DNA of 64,000 nt from Flavimarina sp. Hel_I_48 (GTDB lineage: Bacteria > Bacteroidota > Bacteroidia > Flavobacteriales > Flavobacteriaceae): positions 3,101,001 through 3,165,000 of the forward strand of contig NZ_JPOL01000002.1 of NCBI RefSeq assembly GCF_000733945.1, read 5' to 3'. Below are positions 9,060 to 18,364 of this stretch, piece after piece. Under the pieces are notes generated by a model that saw nothing but the letters and a program-made list of their open reading frames with translations, was not told the DNA's origin and ran no database searches. Each line of letters begins with the position of its first letter. Within the stretch, counting starts at the first letter, position 1. A program made the position numbers and the translations under genes.

Positions 9060-9830
9060 ATGAAAATTTCTAAAATTTTACCCGTAACGCTTTTGGCCAG
9101 TACTTTTGCTCTGACTTCCATATCCTGTGGTGATCAAAAGAAAGTTGCTGAGAACCGTGCCGATCAAATGAATCAGGATTCAAGAGAGGCCATGGATGAT
9201 ACCAGGCAAATGGCCGAGGATACAAAAGATGACATGGACGATACCATGCAAAATAGTCAGGAAATGGTAGCCAATGAAAAAGACGCCATGGAAGAAGAGG
9301 CTATGAATGAAATGGATGAGGTAACAGACGCTATGGGAGGCATGGAGAAAATGGTGGGAGGTGCAATGATGTCCCCTAACGAAACCATTGTAGCGAACGC
9401 TTCAAAAGCAAATAACCTTACCACTCTGGTGGCCGCAGTAGAGGCTGCTGATCTAGTTCAAACCTTACAAGGTGATGGACCGTTTACTGTTTTTGCGCCT
9501 ACGAACGATGCTTTTAATAGTCTGCCATCAGGTACGGTAGAGACCTTATTAGAACCAGAAAACAAAACCATGCTTCAGGATATTTTAAAATATCATGTAG
9601 TTGCAGGGAAAATGAATGCTAAAGATGTCATTGCTGCTATAAATAGTGGAAATGGTAAGGCAGAATTTGCTACTGTAAATGGAGCCATGCTTACCGCGAT
9701 GTTGGATGGTGATAAAGTAGTGTTAGAGGATGAAGATGGAAATACTGCTACCATCACCACTGCTGATGTGGATCAATCCAATGGAGTTGTACATGTCATT
9801 AATACAGTATTGATGCCTAAAAAGAATTAA
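9060..9830 (+). CDS. Fasciclin-domain lipoprotein with Met/Asp-rich linker
   Basis: A surface or periplasmic lipoprotein of 256 residues. A signal peptide ends in a lipobox (TSISC, Cys at 23). Residues about 25-105 are a low-complexity helical stretch rich in Asp, Glu, Met and Gln (repeats such as EAMDDTRQMAEDTKDDMDD). Residues about 110-256 form one fasciclin (FAS1/beta-Ig-H3) domain with the family motifs FTVFAPTNDAF, LKYHVVAGKM and GVVHVINTVLMP. FAS1 domains usually mediate adhesion; the role here is unknown. A strong terminator follows immediately, so the gene is monocistronic. Confidence 0.88.
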   Translation: MKISKILPVTLLASTFALTSISCGDQKKVAENRADQMNQDSREAMDDTRQMAEDTKDDMDDTMQNSQEMVANEKDAMEEEAMNEMDEVTDAMGGMEKMVGGAMMSPNETIVANASKANNLTTLVAAVEAADLVQTLQGDGPFTVFAPTNDAFNSLPSGTVETLLEPENKTMLQDILKYHVVAGKMNAKDVIAAINSGNGKAEFATVNGAMLTAMLDGDKVVLEDEDGNTATITTADVDQSNGVVHVINTVLMPKKN

Positions 9831-9852
9831 GGATAGGATCACCAATCATATT

Positions 9853-9890
9853 AAAAAAAACAGTCCCAAATTTGGGGCTGTTTTTTTTTA
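9853..9890 (+). terminator. Intrinsic terminator after the fasciclin gene
   Basis: The hairpin AACAGtCCCAAA/TTTGGGgCTGTT is followed by a run of nine T, 22 nt after the stop. The A-rich left side may let it also serve purT on the minus strand. Confidence 0.85.
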
Positions 9891-9930
9891 ATACCGATTT
9901 TAGAACGATTCTTTGAAATGGAAAAGAGAA

Positions 9931-11094
9931 CTAGTTTGTAACAATGACTTCCTTAGCGCTCTGAAATGCGCGTTCCCTAACGACAGACATATCACTGTCC
10001 AGATCGTCGTAGCTTACTACAACGCCCATCCTGCGACCGGCAAAAGCGGTAGGCTTTCCAAAGATCCTGAAATCCGTTTTAGGCATGGCTGCGGGAATTT
10101 CAACATTTTTGTACGTAGGCCGCATACTGGTCTGGGTCGAAATAATTACCGCACTCGCACCCATTTTATCTAACGTGATCTCAGGTATGGGAAGTCCTAG
10201 AATGGCACGCAGGTGCAATTCAAATTGATTGAAGTTTTGTGTATGCGCGAGGGTAACCATTCCGGTATCGTGCGGTCTGGGAGAAAGTTCGGAAAAATAA
10301 ACTTCATCTTCGGTAACAAAAAACTCAACGCCCCAGATGCCTGCACCGCCCAGTGCTTCTGTGATTTTTTTTGCGATTTCCTGAGCCGCTTTGAGATCTC
10401 CGGGTATCATCTCTGCAGGTTGCCAGCTTTCGCGATAGTCCCCATTTTCCTGACGGTGGCCTATAGGCGCGCAAAATAATGTTTTACCATTGCTCTGGGT
10501 TAGGGTCAGCAAGGTGATCTCGTATTCAAATTTGATAAATTCTTCTACAATAACTTCAGTAATGTCACCCCGGGAAGACTCGTGGGCATGTTGCCATGCG
10601 TTCGGAATTTCCGCGGGACTTTTTAAGGTACTCTGGCCTTTTCCGCTGGAGGACATCAATGGCTTTACGATGCAGGGAAATCCCACTTCTTTTGCGGCAG
10701 TTTCCAGTTCTGCCAGCGATGAGGCATAGCGATATTTCGCTGTTTTGATATCCAGTTCTAGACTGGCCAGATCACGTACCGCTTTCCTGTTCATTGCAAA
10801 ATTTGCAGCTTTGGCACTGGGTACAACGGTAATGCCCTCTTTTTCATAATCATAAAACCGTTCGGTGCGAATGGCCTCTATTTCGGGTACGATAAAATCT
10901 GGTTTGTATTTTTCCACAATTTTATCCAGTTCATTGCCATTCAACATATCCACTACTTCAAAAGCATGCGATACCTGCATGGCCGGCGCATTGGCGTAAC
11001 GGTCTACCGCAATTACCTTTTGACCAAGGCGCTGGGCCGCAATCGCAAATTCTTTACCTAATTCCCCACTTCCCAATAGAAGAAATGTTGCCAT
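9931..11094 (-). CDS. purT: Formate-dependent phosphoribosylglycinamide formyltransferase PurT
   Basis: An ATP-grasp enzyme of 387 residues making formyl-GAR from GAR, formate and ATP, a folate-independent route for the third step of purine synthesis. It has an N-terminal pre-ATP-grasp fold ([20 protein letters not shown]), ATP-grasp lid residues ([16 protein letters not shown]) and Mg-binding acidic residues ([24 protein letters not shown]). Length is normal for the family (about 390). It stands alone on the minus strand between two terminator-like hairpins. Confidence 0.96.
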   Translation of the reverse strand: MATFLLLGSGELGKEFAIAAQRLGQKVIAVDRYANAPAMQVSHAFEVVDMLNGNELDKIVEKYKPDFIVPEIEAIRTERFYDYEKEGITVVPSAKAANFAMNRKAVRDLASLELDIKTAKYRYASSLAELETAAKEVGFPCIVKPLMSSSGKGQSTLKSPAEIPNAWQHAHESSRGDITEVIVEEFIKFEYEITLLTLTQSNGKTLFCAPIGHRQENGDYRESWQPAEMIPGDLKAAQEIAKKITEALGGAGIWGVEFFVTEDEVYFSELSPRPHDTGMVTLAHTQNFNQFELHLRAILGLPIPEITLDKMGASAVIISTQTSMRPTYKNVEIPAAMPKTDFRIFGKPTAFAGRRMGVVVSYDDLDSDMSVVRERAFQSAKEVIVTN

Positions 11095-11150
11095 AAATTG
11101 ATTTTTTTTAACTGACTATAATCAGATTTTGATTCTATATATTTTAAAAT

Positions 11151-11182
11151 GGCCTATGAAATAATTCTTAATTTCATAGGCC
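11151..11182. terminator. Perfect 12-bp hairpin between the aminotransferase and purT genes
   Basis: GGCCTATGAAAT (11151-11162) and ATTTCATAGGCC (11171-11182) are exact inverse complements around an 8-nt loop. On the minus strand it lies 78 nt past the aminotransferase stop and is followed by ATTTTAAAAT, so it is probably that gene's terminator. The T-tract is weak, so a regulatory role in the purT leader is possible. Confidence 0.5.
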
Positions 11183-11259
11183 CTGCAAACTTTCAATACG
11201 CTCCTTGTTTTAATAAAATAGGATAAAACCCGAATTTATATACTTAAAGTGTGATTTTA

Positions 11260-12456
11260 TTAAGAAACAGCCTCTTTAATTCGGCTCATTGCATTTTTAA
11301 TATCCTCCTGGCTTGCAGCGTAAGAAAGCCTGATGCAATTAGGACCGCCAAAAGCATCCCCGGTTACTGTAGCTACATTTGCGTGCTCTAGCAAAAACAT
11401 AGAAAAGTCTGAGGCATCCTTAATGGTTTGACCTTTGAGGGTTTTGCCTATATAATGTTCAATATTCGGGAAAACGTAAAATGCACCTTCTGGTTCGTTG
11501 CATTCAAAACCAGGGATGTCTGCAAGAAGACCAAGTATTAATTTGCGTCTTTCCTTAAACTGATCTACCATAAACTGTATTTCAGAAATAGGGGCTTCCA
11601 GGGCTGTTATAACCGCTCTTTGTGCAATACAATTGGCACCGCTGGTAACCTGGCCCTGAAGTTTGTTACAGGCGCGTGCTATATATTTAGGGCCTCCTAT
11701 ATAACCTATTCTCCAGCCAGTCATGGCAAATGCTTTGGAAACACCATTAACTGTTACCGTACGCTCATACATATCGTCAAACTGGGCCATACTAAAATGA
11801 TCACCTACATAATTAATGTGCTCATAGATCTCATCACTTACGACAACGATTTGAGGATGCTTCTGAAGCACATCTGCCAGCGCGCGTAATTCCTCTTTGC
11901 TATATATTGAACCACTGGGGTTGCATGGTGAGCTGTACCAGAGCATTTTAGTCTTCGGTGTAATTGCAGCTTCCAGCTGATCTGCGGTCATCTTAAAATC
12001 AGAATCTATGGTTGTGGGAACTTCTACTGGTACACCGTCAGCAAGTTTTACGATATCACTGTAACTAACCCAATATGGGCAGGGAAGGATAACTTCGTCA
12101 CCCGCATTAAGGCAAACCATTGCAACATTGTAAAGAGATTGCTTGGCACCTGTAGATACGACAATCTGAGAGCGGTCATAAGTCAATTTATTATCACGCT
12201 TAAACTTTGTGATCACGGCATCTTTGAGCTCCGCATAGCCATCAACGGGGGTGTAGCTATTATAGTTATCATTAATTGCCTTAATTGCTGCTTCTTTAAT
12301 AAAATCTGGCGTATTAAAGTCTGGTTCTCCAAGACTTAGACCTATGATATCCTTTCCTGCTTCCTTAAGTTCACGGGCTTTTGCAGCCATCGCTAGCGTA
12401 GCGGAAGTTTCAAGGTTGTTGATTCGATCAGAAAGTTGTTGTTGTTTTGTTTCCAT
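11260..12456 (-). CDS. Pyridoxal-phosphate aminotransferase, class I (aspartate aminotransferase type)
   Basis: A class I/II aminotransferase of 398 residues, closest in pattern to the Igamma aspartate aminotransferases (AspC/AatA of thermophiles and Bacteroidota). Family motifs are LGEPDFNTPDFI, the STGAKQSLYN cofactor loop, YSSPCNPSGSIYS, VVSDEIYEH and VNGVSKAFAMTGWRIGY, in which Lys241 is the Schiff-base lysine. The C-terminal arginine that binds the substrate carboxylate is in NCIRLSYA. The likely reaction is aspartate plus 2-oxoglutarate to oxaloacetate plus glutamate; prephenate specificity cannot be excluded. It begins 14 nt upstream of the desaturase gene's 3' end, so the two may be co-transcribed. 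Confidence 0.92.
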   Translation of the reverse strand: METKQQQLSDRINNLETSATLAMAAKARELKEAGKDIIGLSLGEPDFNTPDFIKEAAIKAINDNYNSYTPVDGYAELKDAVITKFKRDNKLTYDRSQIVVSTGAKQSLYNVAMVCLNAGDEVILPCPYWVSYSDIVKLADGVPVEVPTTIDSDFKMTADQLEAAITPKTKMLWYSSPCNPSGSIYSKEELRALADVLQKHPQIVVVSDEIYEHINYVGDHFSMAQFDDMYERTVTVNGVSKAFAMTGWRIGYIGGPKYIARACNKLQGQVTSGANCIAQRAVITALEAPISEIQFMVDQFKERRKLILGLLADIPGFECNEPEGAFYVFPNIEHYIGKTLKGQTIKDASDFSMFLLEHANVATVTGDAFGGPNCIRLSYAASQEDIKNAMSRIKEAVS

Positions 12457-12469
12457 TTAAATATTTAGG

Positions 12470-13573
12470 TTATGCAGTTTCTAAAGAAGGGCGTGTACCC
12501 ATATCTTTTAAGTGTTTAAAATGTGCTATGATCGCCTTCCGCGTGGTTTTGTACTCATTGTAGGGAAGGTTGAACTCCCGGGCGGTCTCTTTCACAATGT
12601 TTGATATTTTAGTATAGTGCACGTGGCTTATGTGAGGGAAAATATGATGCTCTACCTGATGGTTGAGCCCGCCGGTGAACCAATTTACAATTCTGTTTTT
12701 AGTGGAGAAATTGACCGTGGTAAATAACTGGTGAATGGCCCAGGTATTTTTCATGGAGCCGGTATTGTCTGGCAAAGGCATTTCGGCATCATCAATGATA
12801 TGCGCCAGTTGAAACACCATACTTAAAATTACCCCTGCGGTGTAATGCATTATAAAAAAGCCCAAAAGAACTTTCCACCAGGCAAGATCAAGGACCAGAA
12901 GTGGCAAAACAATCCAGATAAGTACATAAATTACCTTTGTTATTACCAGTTTTGTCCATTCTATGCGAGGATTAGGAAATTTACCATACGATAATTTTCG
13001 TTTTAGGTAGCGTTTCATTTGTAGAAAATCTACGGTGACTGCCCAGTTGAAGGTTAAAAGTCCGTAGAGGAGCACAGAATAGTAATGCTGAAAACGGTGG
13101 TGCTTTTTCCAGGGGGAATGTTCTGAGAAACGCAAGATCCTCCCGGCTTCAAGATCCTCATCGTGGCCGTGAATGTTTGTATAGGTATGGTGCAATACAT
13201 TGTGCTGTACCTGCCAGTTATAAACATTGCCGGCTAAAATATAAATACTGCTGCCCATAAGCTTATTGACCCATTTTTTACTGGAAAATGAGTCGTGGTT
13301 GCCATCGTGCATGACATTCATACCTACACCGGCCATACCGATTCCCATAACAATCGTAAGGAGAATCTGGGACCAACCCGGTAGATTTAAAGTCAACAGT
13401 AAAAAGTAAGGCGCTAGAAAAAGACTGAACATTACGGCAGATTTCAGGTAGAGTTTCCAGTTGCCAGTGCGTTGTATTTCATTTTCCTTAAAATAGGAAT
13501 TGACACGCTTGTTTAGTGTCCTAAAAAATTTAGCAGAGTCAATACGGGAAAATTTTATAATTGTATTATCCAT
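12470..13573 (-). CDS. Membrane fatty acid (acyl-lipid/acyl-CoA) desaturase
   Basis: An integral membrane di-iron desaturase of 367 residues. The three histidine boxes are HDGNH (about 105), HNVLHH (about 141) and HQVEHH (about 305). The last has Q at the first variable position, as in front-end (delta-5/delta-6-like) desaturases. Four to five hydrophobic segments lie between them. It introduces a double bond into a membrane fatty acyl chain using O2 and reduced ferredoxin or cytochrome; the position is unknown. No cytochrome b5 domain is fused. The aminotransferase gene lies 14 nt downstream on the same strand. Confidence 0.9.
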   Translation of the reverse strand: MDNTIIKFSRIDSAKFFRTLNKRVNSYFKENEIQRTGNWKLYLKSAVMFSLFLAPYFLLLTLNLPGWSQILLTIVMGIGMAGVGMNVMHDGNHDSFSSKKWVNKLMGSSIYILAGNVYNWQVQHNVLHHTYTNIHGHDEDLEAGRILRFSEHSPWKKHHRFQHYYSVLLYGLLTFNWAVTVDFLQMKRYLKRKLSYGKFPNPRIEWTKLVITKVIYVLIWIVLPLLVLDLAWWKVLLGFFIMHYTAGVILSMVFQLAHIIDDAEMPLPDNTGSMKNTWAIHQLFTTVNFSTKNRIVNWFTGGLNHQVEHHIFPHISHVHYTKISNIVKETAREFNLPYNEYKTTRKAIIAHFKHLKDMGTRPSLETA

Positions 13574-13763
13574 TAGTGTTGTGATAAGTTAAGTGGAGAA
13601 CATCGTAATCCCCTGAATTAGGGAGTCTTGTTCTTCAGATCGAGAACATCAATATCTCATCTATATATACGCAAATAATTAGGTAAAGATTGTTAATAAC
13701 CAAAAATACCACTATAATCTTTTTTAAGATCGTCTCAGGTATAAAAATAACATGTCAAAACGT

Positions 13764-13771
13764 TAATTTTG
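13764..13771 (+). promoter_or_regulatory. -7 promoter element for rsmG
   Basis: TAATTTTG matches TAnnTTTG, 19 nt before the ATG at 13790. It overlaps an upstream in-frame TTG at 13769, which argues against that codon being the start. Confidence 0.6.
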
Positions 13772-13789
13772 CACCATATTAAACGATTT

Positions 13790-14419
13790 ATGGAAAGAAT
13801 ACTTCACTATTTTCCAAATATGGAGCCGCAGCAAATTGACCAGCTCACACAATTGGAAAGTTTATATCAGGATTGGAATATTAAAATCAATGTGGTTTCC
13901 CGAAAGGATATTGACGAGATTTATCTCCGCCACGTATTACATTCCTTGGGAATAGCCAAAATCCAGGAATTTAGAGCGGGCGCCTCCATACTTGATGTAG
14001 GCACGGGAGGGGGTTTTCCTGGAATACCTTTAGCGATTCTTTTTCCGGAAGTTCAATTTCATCTTGTGGATAGCATAGGAAAGAAAATCAAGGTTGTTGA
14101 TGAGGTTGTGGCAGGTCTGGGGCTGCAAAATGTAAAAACTACCAATGATCGTGTAGAAAATATCAAGGGACATTATGACTTTATAGTGAGCAGGGCAGTG
14201 GCGCAGATGGAAACCTTTGTACACTGGGTAAAACCCTTTATTGCGAAAGAAAGCAAACACGAACACAAAAATGGTATACTGTACCTTAAAGGTGGTGATC
14301 TAGCCGAAGAACTTGCGGTCTATAAAACGGCGACGGTTTATGAACTGGAAAATTACTTTGAAGAGGAGTTTTTTGAAACTAAGAAAGTGGTGCACCTGCC
14401 GCTAAAGTATAAGGGCTAA
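13790..14419 (+). CDS. rsmG: 16S rRNA (guanine-527-N7)-methyltransferase RsmG
   Basis: A SAM-dependent rRNA methyltransferase of 209 residues, formerly GidB, that modifies G527 in 16S rRNA. It shows the family motifs NVVSRKDIDEIYLRHVLHSL, the SAM loop ILDVGTGGGFPGIPLAI and VSRAVAQMETFVHW. The frame could open at a TTG at 13769, but that overlaps the -7 box, so the ATG at 13790 (MERILHYFPN) is chosen. Followed by a strong bidirectional terminator. Confidence 0.95.
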   Translation: MERILHYFPNMEPQQIDQLTQLESLYQDWNIKINVVSRKDIDEIYLRHVLHSLGIAKIQEFRAGASILDVGTGGGFPGIPLAILFPEVQFHLVDSIGKKIKVVDEVVAGLGLQNVKTTNDRVENIKGHYDFIVSRAVAQMETFVHWVKPFIAKESKHEHKNGILYLKGGDLAEELAVYKTATVYELENYFEEEFFETKKVVHLPLKYKG

Positions 14420-14421
14420 TA

Positions 14422-14463
14422 AGCATAAAAAAAAGCGGCACTATTGCCGCTTTTTTTTATGCT
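14422..14463. terminator. Bidirectional terminator between rsmG and a convergent small gene
   Basis: A perfect 19-bp inverted repeat, AGCATAAAAAAAAGCGGCA and its complement, has a 4-nt loop (CTAT). The A8/T8 flanks make it active in both directions. Its right arm includes the stop and last codons of the minus-strand gene at 14457. Confidence 0.9.
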
Positions 14464-14735
14464 CTAAGTATAGAGAAATAAGTTCTATTACACCTGTTGC
14501 CGAAGTTCTTCAAAAACTCCTGGCATTGATGCAGTACATTAGACCGCTCAGGTTCCTGTTCTTCAAGAAGATAATGCTCTAATTCCTTGAGCTTATCGTC
14601 TACAGTATCAGGATCTTTTACGAGATAAAGTTTTTCTTTTTTACGTGTAATTTTTCTTTTTGATTTTTTCTTCGTCACGTCGATCAAAGTATATTTTACC
14701 TTGAGCACGTACATTTTGTTGTCATCAGTCACCAT
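14457..14735 (-). CDS. Small basic hypothetical protein, 92 residues
   Basis: I do not recognise a family. The product is soluble and strongly charged: a beta-like N-terminus (NKMYVLKVKYTLIDV), a basic patch (KKKSKRKITRKKEK), then an acidic helix (VDDKLKELEHYLLEEQEPE) and a C-terminus with two cysteines. The basic patch suggests nucleic-acid or ribosome contact, but that is inference. The 3' end is built into the shared terminator with rsmG. A TAGCTTTA box at 14758-14765 (minus strand) is one base off the -7 consensus and suits an ATG start at 14735. Confidence 0.65.
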   Translation of the reverse strand: MVTDDNKMYVLKVKYTLIDVTKKKSKRKITRKKEKLYLVKDPDTVDDKLKELEHYLLEEQEPERSNVLHQCQEFLKNFGNRCNRTYFSILRA

Positions 14736-14838
14736 AATCCATCTTTTTAAGTAAGGGTAAAGCTACAAAAATATTTCTAAGAATGATAATAAATTTACAT
14801 TTACGTAACATTAAGTTAACATTGAAAGGTGCTAAACA

Positions 14839-14868
14839 AAAAAATCGCCCAAATAATGAGCGATTTTA
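14839..14868 (-). terminator. Terminator after pruA
   Basis: On the minus strand AAAATCGC and GCGATTTT pair across an 11-nt loop and run into a T7 tract, about 26 nt past the pruA stop. Confidence 0.75.
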
Positions 14869-14893
14869 TCAATTTATGACCTAATTAAGTCAA

Positions 14894-16522
14894 TTATTCA
14901 CCTAAAAAAGGATATCTGTAGTCTGTTGGTGTCACAAAAGTCTCTTTGATAAGACGAGGGGAAACCCAGCGAAGCAGGTTGATCATGCTACCGGCCTTAT
15001 CATTTGTACCTGAGTTACGCGCTCCACCAAATGGCTGATTACCTACAACTGCTCCCGTAGGTTTGTCATTGATGTAGAAGTTCCCAGCGCAGTTTTGTAG
15101 CGCATCGGTTGCTTGTGCAATCGCATAACGATCTGCGGCAAGGACTGCACCGGTAAGTGCATATTCACTTGTGCCATCTACCAGTTTTAAAGTATCTTCC
15201 CACGCAGTATCCTCATATACATATATGGTAACCACCGGTCCAAAAAGCTCTTCGCACATGGTCGTGTATTTAGGATCTTTGGCCAGAAGTACGGTGGGTT
15301 CTATGAAATAACCATCGGTTTTATCATAATTGCCACCGGCAATAATTTCCACGTTTTCATCTGCTTTGGCTTTGTCGATATACTGGGCCAACTTATCAAA
15401 AGAACGTTCATGAATTACCGCATTGATAAAATTACCCATGTCCAATGGACTTCCCATTTTAAAGGATTTGAGATCCGCTAACAAATAGTCTTTAACTTCT
15501 TCCCAAATAGACTGGGGTATGTAACATCTGCTTGCTGCACTACATTTTTGCCCCTGGAATTCAAAAGCGCCACGAGCGATCGCTGTTGCCACTTGTTTAG
15601 TATTGGCCGTTGGGTGTGCCAAGATAAAATCCTTACCACCGGTTTCTCCCACAATACGGGGATACGTTTTGTACTTATGGATATTATCGCCAATTTTTTT
15701 CCAGATGTTTTTAAATACGGTCGTAGAACCTGTATAATGTATTCCGGCAAAATCTGGGCTATCAAGAACGGTATCGGTGATCATTTCGGGATCTCCCATA
15801 ACCATATTGATCACGCCATCAGGTACACCCGCTTCGCGGAAGACATCCATAATTACTTTAGCAGAATATACCTGGCTATCGCTAGGTTTCCATACAACGG
15901 TATTACCCATTAGTGCAGGCGCCGAAGGTAAATTACCGGCAATTGCGGTAAAGTTAAAAGGAGTAACGGCGTATACAAAACCTTCTAAAGGTCTTTGTTC
16001 TACGCGGTTCCAGGCTGCGCTGCTAGATTCTGGCTGATCTTCATAAATCTGAGACATGTACTGCACGTTGAAACGCAGAAAGTCCACGATCTCACAGGCG
16101 GCATCAATTTCGGCCTGATAAATATTTTTAGACTGTGCGAGCATGGTTGCCGCATTCATTTTTTGTCGGTAAGGCCCTTGTATGAGTTCCGCTGCCTTTA
16201 AGAAAATCGCCGCGCGTTGTTCCCAGGGTAGTTTTGACCATTTTTTACGGGCCTCTAGTGCACCGCTAATGGCTTCTTCTATATGTGCTTTATTGGCCAG
16301 GTGATATTCGCCCAATGTATGTTTGTGATCATGTGGGGGAGACATGCTTCGTGTGTTCCCGGTCCTGATTTCTTTTCCATTAATATACATGGGAGCATCA
16401 ATGGTGCTCTTGTACATTTCTTTGTAAGTAGCTACAACCTCCTTGCGTTCTGGTGAGCCAGGTTTATAACTCATTACAGGTTCATTTACCGCTACGGGTA
16501 CTTCAAAAAATCCTTTTCCCAT
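14894..16522 (-). CDS. pruA: L-glutamate gamma-semialdehyde dehydrogenase (delta-1-pyrroline-5-carboxylate dehydrogenase)
   Basis: An NAD+-dependent aldehyde dehydrogenase of 542 residues carrying out the second step of proline breakdown, glutamate semialdehyde to glutamate. The catalytic residues are visible: general base Glu293 in VGETGGKDF and nucleophile Cys327 in FQGQKCSAASR. The N-terminal and C-terminal sequences (EPVMSYKPGSPER; SPRLIKETF) fit the stand-alone P5C dehydrogenase subfamily of Bacteroidota and eukaryotes. No proline dehydrogenase domain is fused and none is in the window. Monocistronic, with a terminator downstream. Confidence 0.94.
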   Translation of the reverse strand: MGKGFFEVPVAVNEPVMSYKPGSPERKEVVATYKEMYKSTIDAPMYINGKEIRTGNTRSMSPPHDHKHTLGEYHLANKAHIEEAISGALEARKKWSKLPWEQRAAIFLKAAELIQGPYRQKMNAATMLAQSKNIYQAEIDAACEIVDFLRFNVQYMSQIYEDQPESSSAAWNRVEQRPLEGFVYAVTPFNFTAIAGNLPSAPALMGNTVVWKPSDSQVYSAKVIMDVFREAGVPDGVINMVMGDPEMITDTVLDSPDFAGIHYTGSTTVFKNIWKKIGDNIHKYKTYPRIVGETGGKDFILAHPTANTKQVATAIARGAFEFQGQKCSAASRCYIPQSIWEEVKDYLLADLKSFKMGSPLDMGNFINAVIHERSFDKLAQYIDKAKADENVEIIAGGNYDKTDGYFIEPTVLLAKDPKYTTMCEELFGPVVTIYVYEDTAWEDTLKLVDGTSEYALTGAVLAADRYAIAQATDALQNCAGNFYINDKPTGAVVGNQPFGGARNSGTNDKAGSMINLLRWVSPRLIKETFVTPTDYRYPFLGE

Positions 16523-16692
16523 TATTTGTCTAAATTTTGGTTCTTATTGTATCGTGCCGCCAAAATACGAAATTGAAGGCGGAGCGCAGTGGGACTGGGG
16601 CAATCATTATGCTAAAATTCACTTAACAATTGAAAGGAAGTAACGATATGTGTTAAATACAAGAAAATGGAGAGGCAATTCTTGCGCAAAAA

Positions 16693-17079
16693 TCAATTAA
16701 GCGCAAAAGGGGAATGGAGTTTAAAGGTAGGGATCCTCACCTTAAATGTATTTCCGGTTGTAAAATTGGTCATCGTGTAATAACCACGCATGGCTCCAAA
16801 AGGGGCACTTAGCAAACAACCGGAGCTATAAGTATGCAGTTCACCAGGTTGTAGAATGGGTTGCTGACCTATGACCCCCTTACCATCTACAATTTCCATA
16901 ATATTGAGAGCGTCGAGAATTTCCCAGTGCCTTGAAAGAAGCTGTACACTGTGTGGACTCTGGTTTTCTATGGTTATGTTATAGCCAAACGCAAAATTGA
17001 TCTGCTGTTCCTTATAGAACGTGCCTTCAAAATGCGAGGTTACCGAAATCCTGATCCCTTTAGTAATCTGCTCAACCAT
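16693..17079 (-). CDS. apaG: ApaG family protein (Co2+/Mg2+ efflux-associated)
   Basis: A 128-residue single-domain ApaG/DUF525 protein with an immunoglobulin-like beta fold. The core motifs are present: FAFGYNITIENQSPHSVQLLSRHWEILD, a glycine-rich VDGKGVIGQQPILQPGE stretch and GAMRGYYTM. ApaG has been tied to magnesium and cobalt resistance in enterobacteria, but the molecular role is unclear. It starts 4 nt after the DUF3667 gene's stop, so the two are probably translated from one message, perhaps with the Plug gene upstream. Confidence 0.93.
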   Translation of the reverse strand: MVEQITKGIRISVTSHFEGTFYKEQQINFAFGYNITIENQSPHSVQLLSRHWEILDALNIMEIVDGKGVIGQQPILQPGELHTYSSGCLLSAPFGAMRGYYTMTNFTTGNTFKVRIPTFKLHSPFALN

Positions 17080-17083
17080 AGTT

Positions 17084-18271
17084 TTAATAGATTGCCGCCC
17101 AACCCGTAAAGAAAAAGAGGGCGGCTATTCCTCCTACCGTTAAAAATACAATATTTATGGCAAAAAATTTGACGAGGGTGAGTATTCGATTTTCCTTGTA
17201 AAAATTACGCATCGCTTTATAAAAATAAACTGGTGAAATCAATAGAAAAATCATGCTAAACAGGTCTTTTCCTACTAATAAATCAGGTAAAAGGCAAAGT
17301 AGTAACCCTAGGAAAATGAAGATCAATACATGAAAATTGAATACTAAATGTTCCATATAATTTACCGTGCGGCGCACCCTGAAAATCCAATAAAAGAAGC
17401 TTAATACATTTAAGAATAGGCTACCAGCTTTGGTTTTGTGAACAAGAAATTGAATTTCTTTTCGGTTAGATCTTTGGATAGATTGTTTTATCGCGTCAAA
17501 AGGATACCATCTAAAATAGATCAAAAGATAAAATATTGATAAAAGCGGTGTGAAGAAAAAAAGGAAGAATGGCGTTTTGCCTTTTATATAAGTAATAAAT
17601 TCATTGGGGTTTTCTTTGATCTGGTCAATGACCTTATTCTTTTTATAGAGCCACACGTTAAATTTGGTCTTGTTGTACTTTAAGCTGTCAAGGGCTATGT
17701 TAGGGTCGGTAATGGATTCTTTTTGATAAAATTCGAAGAAAAGAACCACTTTTCGGGCATTTTTATTAAAGAATGATAGCGTGTCAATATCTTTTTGGGA
17801 AATATAGGTAAAGTCTTCGCTATCTGTTGCATCAATGCTATCCTTGATACTGTCGTTCAGATTGTCTTCTGTTTCTGAGTTGGAAAACAGCTTAATATTT
17901 TGGTCTGTATCTTTTTGATCAATAAAATCCAGAAAGTTACTTACCAGAAAGAAAATGATGCTAACGCTAAGAAAAAACCTAAATGGATTTGCATAACGTA
18001 CCCTTTTGCCAGAAATGTAATTTTGGCTAATCGTACCGGGTTTTAGAAAAAGATCTGAAACGGTATAATAGATACGTGAATCATAAGTGATCACGCTCAT
18101 CAAAAGTTCGTTGAAATAGTTAAAGACGGTTAGTCTTTGTGTTGAATTTTGCTGGCCACAGTTGGGGCAGAAGCGATCGCTAATATCCAATGGCGTTCCA
18201 CAATTAAGACACTGTTTTCCGCGATATTTCAGCGATTTTCTACCAGTAGGGGTGCTATTATTTTTATACAC
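17084..18271 (-). CDS. DUF3667 membrane protein with N-terminal zinc ribbon
   Basis: A predicted inner membrane protein of 395 residues. An N-terminal zinc ribbon (CLNCGTPLDISDRFCPNCGQ, about residues 21-40) is followed by the DUF3667 segment that includes the first membrane helix, a long polar loop, and four or more hydrophobic helices in the C-terminal half. Translation seems to start at a GTG. The family is common in Bacteroidota with no known function. It lies between plug and apaG with short spacing (4 nt to apaG, 93 nt to plug). Confidence 0.82.
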   Translation of the reverse strand: MYKNNSTPTGRKSLKYRGKQCLNCGTPLDISDRFCPNCGQQNSTQRLTVFNYFNELLMSVITYDSRIYYTVSDLFLKPGTISQNYISGKRVRYANPFRFFLSVSIIFFLVSNFLDFIDQKDTDQNIKLFSNSETEDNLNDSIKDSIDATDSEDFTYISQKDIDTLSFFNKNARKVVLFFEFYQKESITDPNIALDSLKYNKTKFNVWLYKKNKVIDQIKENPNEFITYIKGKTPFFLFFFTPLLSIFYLLIYFRWYPFDAIKQSIQRSNRKEIQFLVHKTKAGSLFLNVLSFFYWIFRVRRTVNYMEHLVFNFHVLIFIFLGLLLCLLPDLLVGKDLFSMIFLLISPVYFYKAMRNFYKENRILTLVKFFAINIVFLTVGGIAALFFFTGWAAIY

Positions 18272-18364
18272 ACATAGATGTGATTAGATGCTGTTATATA
18301 ACTTCTGATTATCGTTTTAAAATCATTATTTATCCGTGGTAAAGAACTGTATAGTGATCACAAG

